Below are positions 32,912 to 42,787 of a DNA stretch of 64,000 nucleotides, piece after piece. Within the stretch, counting starts at the first letter, position 1; each line of letters begins with the position of its first letter. The notes below the pieces were generated by a model. It was not told the origin of the DNA, did not search any database, and saw only the letters and a list, made by a program, of their open reading frames with translations. Made by a program: the position numbers and the translations under genes. The DNA lies in the NCBI RefSeq assembly GCF_000264995.1, contig NW_006767435.1, positions 2,485,774 through 2,549,773 on the forward strand. The letters are read 5' to 3'. This stretch comes from Punctularia strigosozonata HHB-11173 SS5. Lineage: Eukaryota; Basidiomycota; Agaricomycetes; Corticiales; Punctulariaceae.

Positions 32912-33970
32912 ATGGCTCCCCGCGTATGGCTCAGTGAGTGGTGCATCATGTCCGTAGAGTTGCCTCGTCCACTAACTCGCATATCGTCAAGTCACTGGCA
33001 GCTCTGTCGGTTTTGGTCGCTTGCTGACAGAGTTGGTGCTTTCGAAAGGAGAAATCGTCGTCGCGACGCTCCGCAAGCCGGAAATCCTGGCCGATCTTGC
33101 GGCCAAATATCCGCCGTCGCAGCTCCTTGTCGTTAAATTGGATGTCACCAACGAGGAAGATGTCGATGCTGCGTTCGCGAAGGTGAAAGAAACGTTCGGC
33201 CGCCTCGACATTGTGGTCAATAACGGTCGGTCATCGGGCTTCCAAATAATACCGCGATATTGACAATCCCTTGACAGCCGGTTATGGACTTCTCGCCGAG
33301 ATCGAGGGGACACCGCTTAATCTTGCTCGTACCATGTTCGAGGTCAACTTCTGGGGCGCCGCCAACATCGCACGCAGGGCGGTTGAGTTCTTCCGCGATG
33401 TAAACAAGCCGCAGGGTGGTCGCCTCCTGCACCTCACCTCGATCGTCGCCCTCCAGTCGCAGCCCGGGAACGGATACTACAGCGCTAGCAAGTGCGGTAA
33501 GCAGCTTCGTGATCCTTGTCCAGCCGGACAATCAGCTGACATCTTCTTTAGCGTCCGATGGGCTGATCGAGGCATTCGCAAAGGAGATCGATCCGTCGTG
33601 GAACATCAAACTCACGCTCATCGAACCAGGCGCGTTCCAGACTCGCGGCACAAGCCCAGAGTCTCTTGTCTCCGCACCCCAGCACCCGGCGTACACGTTC
33701 CCTGGCTCCATTACGAAGGCAGTGCGCGACTACGTGCCAGTAGCGACCTTGCCTGGTGATGCAGAGAAGCTCGTTCACGCACTCTACGCGATCGCGAATG
33801 AGAAGGACACCCCGCTGCGTGTGCCCCTCGGCGACGACGCCGTGAACGCAGCACTTTCGAAGGCGAAGAGCCTCAAGGCAGACGCTGAGCGAGTGCAGAA
33901 GGCGGAGTATGCGCAGGACCTCCTCCTTGACACTCCAGGTGGAACGGAGCCCCCGGGCTGGCGTCAGTAA
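32912..33970 (+). CDS. Short-chain dehydrogenase/reductase 2 (classical SDR, paralogue of SDR 1)
   Basis: The start MAPRVWLI joins over intron 1 to TGSSVGFGRLL, the nucleotide-binding motif. LDIVVNNAGYG spans intron 2, EVNFWGAANIA follows, and the catalytic GYYSASKC (YxxxK) precedes intron 3. KLTLIEPGAFQTRG, PGSITKAVRDYVPVATLPGD and the end GTEPPGWRQ complete about 285 residues. Intron positions match SDR 1, and blocks such as PQHPAY, VATLPGD/IATLPGD and LGDDAV/LGEDAV are shared, so the two derive from one gene. Role: NAD(P)-dependent alcohol/ketone conversion, substrate unknown. It is the right-most enzyme gene of the cluster. Confidence 0.9.
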
Positions 33971-34659
33971 GCGGCTCGCGGTAAAGAAGGGCCCAGATGG
34001 CGCAATCAGATGACGCGCTTCCATGTAATTGTCAGAAAGTGTTCGATTCGCTGGAAAACGAGCATGCCTTACCAGCCAAGCTATCTCTTTCAAGGAATGC
34101 ACCAATGATCGTATTGACGTTATCGGTAAAGAGTCACTTGCTGCTATCTCCATTAAAAGCAAGGGGTAGCGGTCTAATCAAGCAGAAGTTGGCGGCTGCC
34201 ATCCGTGATGAGAAACCCGCAAGTTGATGTCCGCAACCTTCATGGTTCGGAATACGGTGCAGTACGTCAGAATACCAATTTTCTCGTGTGGTTGGTTTGC
34301 TCTCGTAGGAAGGAGGAGTCATCAATGTGAGGTCGCGTGTCGCCTGCTTCCCTTCGAACAAGGAAGGCAAAGAGACTCACATTTGACACCTGTGTATATA
34401 GGCCAGGTTGTTATAGGTTGGTAGCCAGTTTTCATGTACTTATACGTTCCAAAGGTTGTCGGTTATCGAATGTCCTCCTAACGCGCTGCAGGAAGAAAAC
34501 CAGCAATATATCAGTGCGTAGCCCTGAAGCACTTCAGTCGGAATGCAGCAACATCATACAGTCGCGAATGCGACAAACAGGCTGAGGACCGGGGGGTAAT
34601 TTCCACGCTCATGCCTAAACCTGACCCGGCTTCTGCCGCCCTGATTGAGCTCGATACAC
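33971..34659. other. Intergenic, right edge of cluster
   Basis: No gene, repeat or RNA seen. The biosynthetic genes give way to housekeeping genes after this point. Confidence 0.5.
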
Positions 34660-36266
34660 ATGGAACTGACGGATACAGCAAGCTCCTTCGCCAGTCTTCC
34701 AGATGACATACTCTACTGTATTTTCGCCCAGCTAACTCCTAAGGAAATCCTGCTGGTACGCCAGGTATGCCCCTCGCGCTCGCTGTTGGAACGTGCGGTG
34801 GCTTATCCAAACGCTCGCGCATCGCGTAGGCTTGTCGTCGGTTGAAAGATAGCACCTACCATAGAACCGTGTGGTTGACGCAGTACGCCAAGGAGTCACG
34901 TCGATACTCACTCGCTCCTCTGGGAAAAAGCGCTGGTGGCGTCGATGAACTGGAAAGCATCGTGCTCAGGGCGGTGCGCTTGCACGAGAAATGGACGTCT
35001 CCTTGCCCCCAACCGGTCTCGTCCCGGGAGTACACCCACCTCATCCCACGTGTACCGTTCGCATTGAAACTGACGCATGGACGGTGGCTATTTATCGGTG
35101 ACTGCGATGGCCTGCGTTGCTACGACTTGGACCAACCCTCGCGTCCGGATCAAGCGCAGCCTTTGGCTTCATATCCCGGGCCTGTGCGTCATATAGAGTC
35201 CGAATATTGCTCGGAGAATGGGGAGGAGTATTTGCTAGTCGCTGCGTGCAAGATCAGTCTGACCTCTTCGAGCACGTACGTTCGCCTGTCCACGGATTTG
35301 CGAACGGTTCACTGACCCTGATGATAGAAACATCCTGAAGATGCCCCTGACGAAAGATGGGCCTTTAACGTTCGAACACCTTCGACGTGTACCAACCCCC
35401 GGTTGGAATGTGCGGCTTTCACCCAAGGGATTCCTGCTAATGTGGACTTCTGCGACCATGACTCTCCACGACGTCTCGACAGGCGTTGTGTATGGGTTCA
35501 CGCCGACCGCAAGACACGTGGTGCGTACGAGGCTGTCATCGAGATTTTGATATGACCTGATCATTTCCTACAGCTCAGTGCAACTGGTCTGGCTCCGCTT
35601 CCCGTAGTGCACAATACCACATGCGCGCTGTTTGACACCCATGTTATCACAGTTAGGATGGGCTCCAGCGGCACTGTGATCGAGGCTTGGCCGCTTCCAT
35701 CGGAACGCAAGATTCCCTCCGCAAACACGCCTTCTGGCAATGACTCGCCTTCAATTCAACCATCCCACTTGATGCTACTGTCATCTCACGCCACTGTTGA
35801 TACCTTTCTCTCAGCAGAGTATATTCAAGCCAGGGACGAAATACGTTTGACATGCTGTTGGAGGCCCCCGATGGCTACGGACCCTAGTCGCGATACCCTG
35901 GTCTTGGACGCGTTAACCCTTTGCCGATATCCCGAACCACCGACAGTTCCTGACGCGGTCGGATTCTCCACCTCGCTCGCGACACAACGTACAGAAAGGT
36001 ACATCTGGGCGGTCACTTCGGCGATTTCCCCAAGAAGCGGCATTATGCACGCTGTCGGCTGCGCGTCTACGCGTGCGGGAGGGGATGTTGTTGCCCTCAC
36101 CTTCGACGTTGACGCGCCATCTCGTGACGATAGGATTGTTGTCAGAGATCTGGGTATCAAGCTTAACCAGGACGTGATTGGCTACGTCTTCGACCCTCTC
36201 AGAGGTCGCTTATGCTTCGAAGTAACTGGCGCGTGCAATACCATACGAGTAGTAGACTACGTGTAG
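34660..36266 (+). CDS. F-box protein
   Basis: From the ATG at 34660 the N-terminus reads FASLPDDILYCIFAQL, then TPKEILLVRQ joined over a short intron to ACRRLKDSTYHRTVWL. That is a canonical F-box at about residues 12-55. The rest (about 430 residues) is a beta-rich region with repeated WD-like short strands (LKLTHGRWLFIGDCDGL, IIVRDLGIKL-type pieces), as in the many basidiomycete F-box proteins. It ends IRVVDYV at 36266. F-box proteins link substrates to Skp1-Cullin ubiquitin ligases; the substrate is unknown. Two further introns are needed (about 35270-35340 and 35520-35580); I did not fix every joint. Confidence 0.75.
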
Positions 36267-36490
36267 ATGATGTGTAATAGCGTAGCTGCTTGCCATAGAT
36301 CCTGACGGGGAACGTACGGCAGTTCCCGATCCGTACGCCTGCGGAGGCGCCGGGCTGACTCCTCGCGAGACCACCATGAGTGTCTTGACGCGTCGCGTCT
36401 CTGCGTATTAGGGTGCATGCTCCTTGGCTTTGCTCCACCGCAACGACTGCTGCTCAGCTTGGGTCTAGGTCTCTACATCCGTTGTCTTGC

Positions 36491-38550
36491 ATGCCAACTA
36501 CGCGCTCCGCCCAGCGCGCCGAGGACGCAGTGCACGCGCAGTCTCTGGTCCGCTTCAACAGTACGCTCGAAGAGGTCACTCAAACGTCATCGACGCGTTC
36601 GCGCACCACCAAACGGAAGGCGGACGGGTCTCCTGTCAAGGGCACGCCGAAAAGGAGCCGCGCCGGAAACGAGGACGCGGCTGCATCTCCAAAGAGCATA
36701 CTGAAGCCTTCTCCTAGCCCCGGTCCAACCGCACAGCGCGCCAGCCTCGAGCCGGAGGGTGAACTCGTCCCGGCCGTGCTCACGTTCTCGTTCGAGGGCG
36801 CCAAGCGACATCTTATCTCCGTAGACGGGAGATTCGCGGATGTTTTTGCGAAGATGAAATGCCGCCCGTTCCAGAATCTGGAGAGAGTCGATCCTTTCAG
36901 GACGCTCACGCAGTCCATATTGTGTGTGATGAGACTGTACTTCGTTGTTGTTTGTCTGCTTGACGCCGGTATGCGACTACGTAGGGGACAACAGATATCT
37001 TGGAAGGCTGCGCGCTCCATCACGTACAAGTTTATACGGCTATTCCATATGTCCTTGCCAGAGGCGCGACCTGATGGACCCGAGTCAGTATTGTTTTTGA
37101 TGCTACCCGCAGTCATTTGCCGACGAATTGACTTCGCGATCTGCTGCTATTGGTCCGATGGGTAACATTGCCAATCGCCGATGATTCGCCAATCACGCTA
37201 CGAATATTCTAGCCAACAATTCCCGTTCCCGACGGCTCATCAAGTCGCCACGATTGATATCCCCGCGTTGAGAAGTGCGGGGCTCAGCGGGCGAAAGGCC
37301 GAATACGGTTCGTTTCGCAGCCAGTTTATGGGAAGTGACTTGACGACTTGGGTCTAGTGCAAGATCTGGCGCAGCGTTTCGCGGATGGGCGGCTGTCTAC
37401 CAAGAAATTACTGGAAGCGGACGACGAGGAGCTGGCGCGGATGTTACTAGAAGTCCGCGGTATTGGTCGGGTATGTGCGGGCTGCATTCGTCGCGGACGC
37501 TTCTGTATGCTCATGACGCTCGATATAGTGGACTGGTAAGGTTCATATGGACAGGCCCGTTGGTGCTGAATCTCATTACTGCGTTCGTACAGTGGACATG
37601 TTTGCCATGTTCTCGCTACGACGCCCCGATATTCTTCCTGTCGGTGAGTTCTGCGGCGCGACTTCTCATCTGATCACATCCGGATGAACGGCATGACGCA
37701 ACGCCCAGGGGACCTCGGCGTTCAGCGCGGGATGCTTAGGTGGTTCCTATCGCTGCACTCGCCATCACACCGTTTCGCCATCGCGGCCGATAAGCTTCCC
37801 AAACCGCCTGGCGACGAGCAGCAGCAGCAGCAAGATAGCGCACCCAAGGCGACACCGGGCTCCAAGCGAAAGAGGCCGAGAAAGCCGGCGGAGGGCGACG
37901 GCGACGCGACCGTTGAGCAGGCAGCGGCGAACGAAGAGTTGAGCGTACCGCGCGGGTCTTCCCCGGACGTGTCATCAGTCCCGCCCGCGCCCGTGCCCGC
38001 CACACCAGCGGTCAACGCGGGGAATGATGGCGCGAGCGAGGGTGATGCGACCGATCCCGCGCAGGAGCTGCGTTTGCCTGCCTTGCCTACGCCGTTCACG
38101 CCTTCCATCGAGACGACCCTGAACGCTGGCGGGGGCGACGAGTTGCCCGGCGCCGGTAAGAAGACCAAGCCCGCGCCTCTCCCAGAGGGCTTGTCCGTCG
38201 CCGTGCTCAAGAGCAGGCTCGACGGCAAGAAGAAAGTAAAGTGCGCATGCCTATCGCCATTGCTTCTGCGCCAGAGGGTTCTTTGTTCGCCTCCTGCCTT
38301 TCTTCGGGTTATTGAGACGACTCGCGATGCGCGCCGATGATTGGACCGATTGGCTGACTCAGATCGGTCTGTTGCTATCCCAGGGGCGCGTTCCTGACGC
38401 CTAAAGAGATGGAAGACCTGACGGAATCGTGGAAACCGTACCGTAGCCTCGGTAAGTGCCCCCGATGCGTCGAGCGATATGACGCTGACGAGGAGACCGG
38501 TAGGTGTGTATTACATGTGGGCGTTGGCAGAGGAGCCGTCGTCGGAATGA
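36491..38550 (+). CDS. HhH-GPD DNA glycosylase (3-methyladenine glycosylase, Mag1/AlkA-like)
   Basis: The start MPTTRSAQRAEDAV leads to a basic, disordered N-terminus (TTKRKADGSPVKGTPKRSR). The catalytic domain has FRTLTQSILG, QQISWKAARSI, HQVATIDIPALRSAGLSGRKAEY, VQDLAQRFADG and the helix-hairpin-helix LEVRGIGRWTVDMF, then FSLRRPDILPVGDLGVQRG with the catalytic Asp after PVG. A long Pro/Glu/Gln-rich insert (37790-38230) precedes the C-terminal FLTPKEMEDLTESWKPYRSLG and VYYMWALAEEP. Role: nuclear base-excision repair, removing alkylated bases. The TVD part of the hairpin is read through a 7-nt exon (37529-37535) between introns of 58 and 57 nt. The insert is longer than in yeast Mag1. Confidence 0.88.
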
Positions 38551-39019
38551 GAGGCTGCGGTGGTCTCTCGTCGTGGCGTGGAGGTGGCGACTTCTGATAG
38601 AGGTGGGACCGACGCTTGCTGGAGACGCGGATGGAAGCGCGTCGACCTGCATCACGGGCTTCGGGGGTGTTACCCGCTAGCGCACCCCAGGGTTCTGGTC
38701 AGAATGCTCCATCCGTTTGCGCCGGGGGTGGCTGCGATTCATGTTCATAGATGGCTGATCTCGATCAGACGTCATGTATTGCAGCGTTAATGATACGGAG
38801 GAGTGGATGACTTCCCGTAAGATTTGGAGCGACAGAAACACAGAATAAACAGTTCAAACCCCGATTTGTGGGTTATGCTGTACGTTTATGCCCCCGTACG
38901 GTGTGGGGCGGAAATAGACATCATAAACGCGGAGATCCGTTGAGAAGGGCTGAGCAGCGAATGAGGAAGAGATAGGGTCACGTGTATGACAAATTCCTGT
39001 CTGTAAACGGTCATTTTGG

Positions 39020-39051
39020 TCTGGAAGGGGGGGTCGACCCCCCCTTCCAGA
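39020..39051. repeat. Perfect 32-bp palindrome
   Basis: TCTGGAAGGGGGGGTC is followed directly by its exact reverse complement with no spacer. There is no mismatch in 16 base pairs. Confidence 0.95.
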
Positions 39052-39097
39052 TAAAAGGTCTGTACGAGCGACTTGTAAACCGACAACTTGGCTCGTC

Positions 39098-39117
39098 GAT
39101 GCCGATTTTTCGGCATC
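39098..39117. repeat. Hairpin, 8-bp stem with TTTT loop
   Basis: GATGCCGA, TTTT, TCGGCATC. It lies 46 bp from the large palindrome. Confidence 0.7.
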
Positions 39118-39647
39118 GCTCGCTTAGTGGATTTGTAAGCGAAATCTATTCTATTCGGCCTTACAGATCCTTACGGGAAGTCACCCAGTGGTGCGGGCTA
39201 TCTTTCCTGACAACAGAGGATCTCCGGCACCGCCACGCGGTGGCCCTCGGTCTCCGACGACGAGCGTTGGTTCCGCCTGCGTGTCGAGAGCGAGTAGTAG
39301 CGGTGGCAACGAACGTTTGTACTGCTGGGACGCGATGGGATATGCGGTCGCAGGCGCATCAGACGGCCTCGCGAGCAATGGAGGGGAAAGGCGCCGTGTC
39401 CGGATATGGAGATGTGATAGTTTCCAGGCGATTGCCGCGCCTTTTGGTTTGAAGGCACTCGAACCGTTACAAGTTTGCCTGTCATCAGCCCGGCCACCGC
39501 TTCAAAAGCAACGGCGGACGATGCAGATCCACCGCCCGCCCTCTCCCCCGCCGCCGTCCCCTTCCCCCTTCCCCTTCCCGCCCGCCGCTCTTTTCTTCGT
39601 TCGTTTATTCTCATTTTCTTCCGCCTCCACCGACTCGAGTCTCCCCA

Positions 39648-41443
39648 ATGCGTCCCATCCAGCTCCCCCGCCTCCACTCCGTCGCGATACCTTACATCCC
39701 CGGCCAGCCCTCGCCCGCCTCCCCCGCGATGGAGTCGCCGTCCACCGACACCGAGTACTCGTCCTCCGAAGAGGATCCGCTCAACACGCCGCTCACCGAG
39801 GACGAGTATCTGAACGGTTCCGGCAGCAGCCTCTTCCGGCGCGACTACCTCTCCGGCCACATCTCGTACTTCCAGCAGCAGCAGCTCGAGGCCGCTGCCC
39901 ACAAGCACCTCGCCGCCATCTCTCCCCAGAAGTCGCCCGCCGCGATCAGCCTACCGTTCTCGCGCCCGCTCACCCCGTCGCCCCCGACGTCAGCCCAGTC
40001 GCACTACAGTCATTACTCTCCCGCCCCCGCCCCCGCCTTCTGCACGCCCCAGATCCCCCGCGTCTCGTCTCACCCAGAGCTCGGCAGCTTCCGCTCCTTC
40101 GAGCCTCCCCGGCCCATCGCGATCCCCACCCTCTCGCTCTGCGTCGACGACAACGACGCTGTCTCACCCTTGGACGTCGCGATGGACGGAGACGAGTCAC
40201 TCAGCCCCAGCACGGGCTTTCCGCTCCTCGGACGCGCGTACTCAGACCGCTTCCCCGTCGACCATGAGCTCAACTCGTACTTTGTCGAGACTTACGAACT
40301 CGAGGACGAGCTCGGCGCAGGTGGCTATGGTTTCGTCATGACGGCCCGGCATCGCACCGGCGGTCACGAAACCGCCGTCAAGTTCATCATCAAGGACAAG
40401 GTTCCTGCGCACGCGTGGGTCGAGGACGAGAGCTTTGGGCGCATCCCGTCCGAGGTCATGCTCGTCAGCCTGCTTGAGCACGATAACATCGTTCGGTGCT
40501 TGGACATCTTCGAAGACTCGCACTACTTTTATCTCGTACGTCTTTCCCTGGATCATCGTCGCGAAGCTGGGGCTCATGATGCCTCTGTAGGTCCAGGAGC
40601 TGCACGGAACGCCCTGGGTTTCCAGAAAGAAGGCTCAGCATCAGGAGCTCGCTGTGCCATCTCTGACGCCGTCATCATCCTGTTCCACCCTGGATTCGCT
40701 CCCTCTATTGACGCCGCATCCCACGGACACTGCGATCTGGGAAAGCCAGCTCGAGCAGTTTAGAAACGGGCAGAAACAACCGGAGAATCTCCAGCCGTTG
40801 CCACCTCCCGCCTTCGGACGGCGCGCCTCTCACGACCTCTTCGAGTGCATCGAGCAGTCGAGGCACAAGCGGCTCCCCGAGCCGCAGGCACGCTACATCT
40901 TCGCGCAGGTGATTGAGGCCGTCCACTACCTAGAGCAACTCGGGATCACCCATCGGGACATCAAAGATGAAAACCTTGTCATCGACAGCGATTTGAAGGT
41001 GATTGCTTGATCTAGATCTACTTGCGACCGACGATGGCTAAGAATCATCGGCGTCTTGGCAGGTCAAGCTCATTGATTTTGGGAGCGCCGTTGTCTCCGA
41101 CCCTGAGCAAGAACGACCTTATTATCAAATGTTTTACGGCACCACCGCCTACGCTGCCTCGGAGATCCTACAGAGGAAAAAGTATCAGGCGCCGCCGGCG
41201 GAGATCTGGACGCTTGGCGTCCTCCTCTCCTTCCTCCTCACGGGCTCGTCGCCCTTCCTGTCGGAGGACGACGCCATCCACGGCCGCGTATCGATTCGCG
41301 AGTCGATTGCCACGACCCTGTCTGAAGACTGCCTCAGCCTCATGCAGCGGTGCCTCGAGCCGGACCCCTCGAAGCGGGCAGATATTTATGAAGTGCGGGC
41401 CCATCCGTGGCTCCAGGGTACTCTCGACATCGAATGTCTCTGA
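39648..41443 (+). CDS. Serine/threonine protein kinase (PAS-kinase/Psk-like, CAMK group)
   Basis: A disordered Pro/Ser-rich N-terminus (about 210 residues) precedes the kinase domain: YELEDELGAGGYGFV (Gly-rich loop), ETAVKFIIKDK (VAIK-type Lys), HDNIVRCLDIFEDSHYFYLV, HGTPW, then a Ser/Pro insert, HDLFECIEQ, THRDIKDENLVID (catalytic loop), KLIDFGSAVV (DFG), FYGTTAYAASEIL, PAEIWTLGVLLSFLLTG and a final HPWL. Two introns, near 40537-40590 and 40999-41062, join cleanly. It ends IECL at 41443. The large insert between HGTPW and HDLFE is unusual. Family role: PAS kinases couple nutrient state to sugar storage and translation. No PAS domain is visible here. A start further downstream (39729) is also possible. 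Confidence 0.85.
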
Positions 41444-42787
41444 GCGACGCACTTCCCCCCACCAATCACACTGTTTCATACTCTGGGAGATGAATTTATT
41501 CGGACGCTCTTCCGACGGACAGTTAACCGGTTCGTTTGGGATAGAAATTAACGTATGGATATATTTATTCTTTTTTATTGGGTTGGTCGGACGAGCCTGC
41601 CTTCCCCATCGCAACAGCACTGTATAACATGCAATTCTCCCCCTCCATCCTCATCGTTTCTCTTCCCTGTTCGATAATTTATCAACATCTTGGCGCGAGC
41701 CCCTTTGGCTACCCTTTCGTTCTCCCTCTCTCCACTCGCGATGTCGACGACCTCTGTCGTTAGCGCTATCGCATGTCTCATTTACACCCACCTCCCGTCG
41801 TATAATGTGTTCCATTTAGAGTTACATACGTATTACTGTACGTGCTGTCGATTTGTCGAGCTGTCAATGGATGGATATCGGGCGCGATGGGCGCCCCGAG
41901 AGGACCTATTTTGGATAACATTACCGTGGATGGATCAGGGCTGCGAAGCGTGAAGCTGGACGAGACAAACATGAAGGTGAAACAAGGTCCGTACGCAATG
42001 CGATGCTAAATCACCATGGAAGGTCCATTTGGCATTGGGATGTGCCGTTGATTCTTGGTCTAGGACCAATGCGCGTCCCGAGGAAGTTCAGTTTGAGACC
42101 AAGGTATATGCGCCGCGTGGTTGATCATCCGGGGATAACCTGCTATTGCTAAAATCAAAACGGACAACGAAACGTTGATCATGTATTCTCATGCCTGGGC
42201 TGTACATGTCGCTCAGAATATACCAACCCGACGGCGACGGAGCCATTGATCTGATTCAGATTCAGATATAGTCCGAACACTAGAGGTGTTCAACCGTTCC
42301 GCACGTCGGTTACTCAATATGCGACGGCCTATTCATGGATCCGAATCGTCCATTGCTCGACCCGCAGTCGGCCCCGAATAAGATACGTACGGGAATGATT
42401 ATCAGGATATAAAATATTCAATGGCATCTCTCCGATGCGGGTTTCGTGCTTCTCCAACCAACACCCGATCCGCTTTTGAATGGATCCACAAATCTCCTAT
42501 ACAAGGAATGTGCACACTGTAGCTACCGAAACCGCTACTGCAGATAAATTACATTCAGGAAAGGAGCGTGAACTAGTGCGATGAGGTAAGTCCGATATAA
42601 CAGAGAGGTGCGTAACCAGAAGATTGAACAGGAAAGCAGACGGTCCCGAAGAGCGAGCAGAGGAACAGGGGGGAGGGAACGTATGTCTATAGAACAGTGG
42701 GGGCAAGCAAACGAGTGCGAGATCGTGTAGCGATTATGAGATTATAGGTGTACTTTGCGTGATGGAGAGACTGCAACGCCGTCACGA
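41444..42787. other. Intergenic, convergent 3' ends
   Basis: 1.3 kb between the kinase and the minus-strand gene at 42788. I see no gene, repeat or RNA. Confidence 0.5.

Larger units (their letters stand above)
38551..39647. other. Intergenic with palindrome and hairpin
   Basis: 1.1 kb without a gene. It holds the 32-bp perfect palindrome (39020-39051) and the hairpin at 39098-39117. The last 130 bp before 39648 are pyrimidine-rich (ccgccgtccccttccccc type), as in fungal core promoters. Confidence 0.5.

Noticed and set aside
39188-40267. 359-codon ORF overlapping the kinase N-terminus
   Set aside because: Frame shadow of a GC-rich, Pro/Ser-coding region; the kinase frame is supported to the conserved domain.
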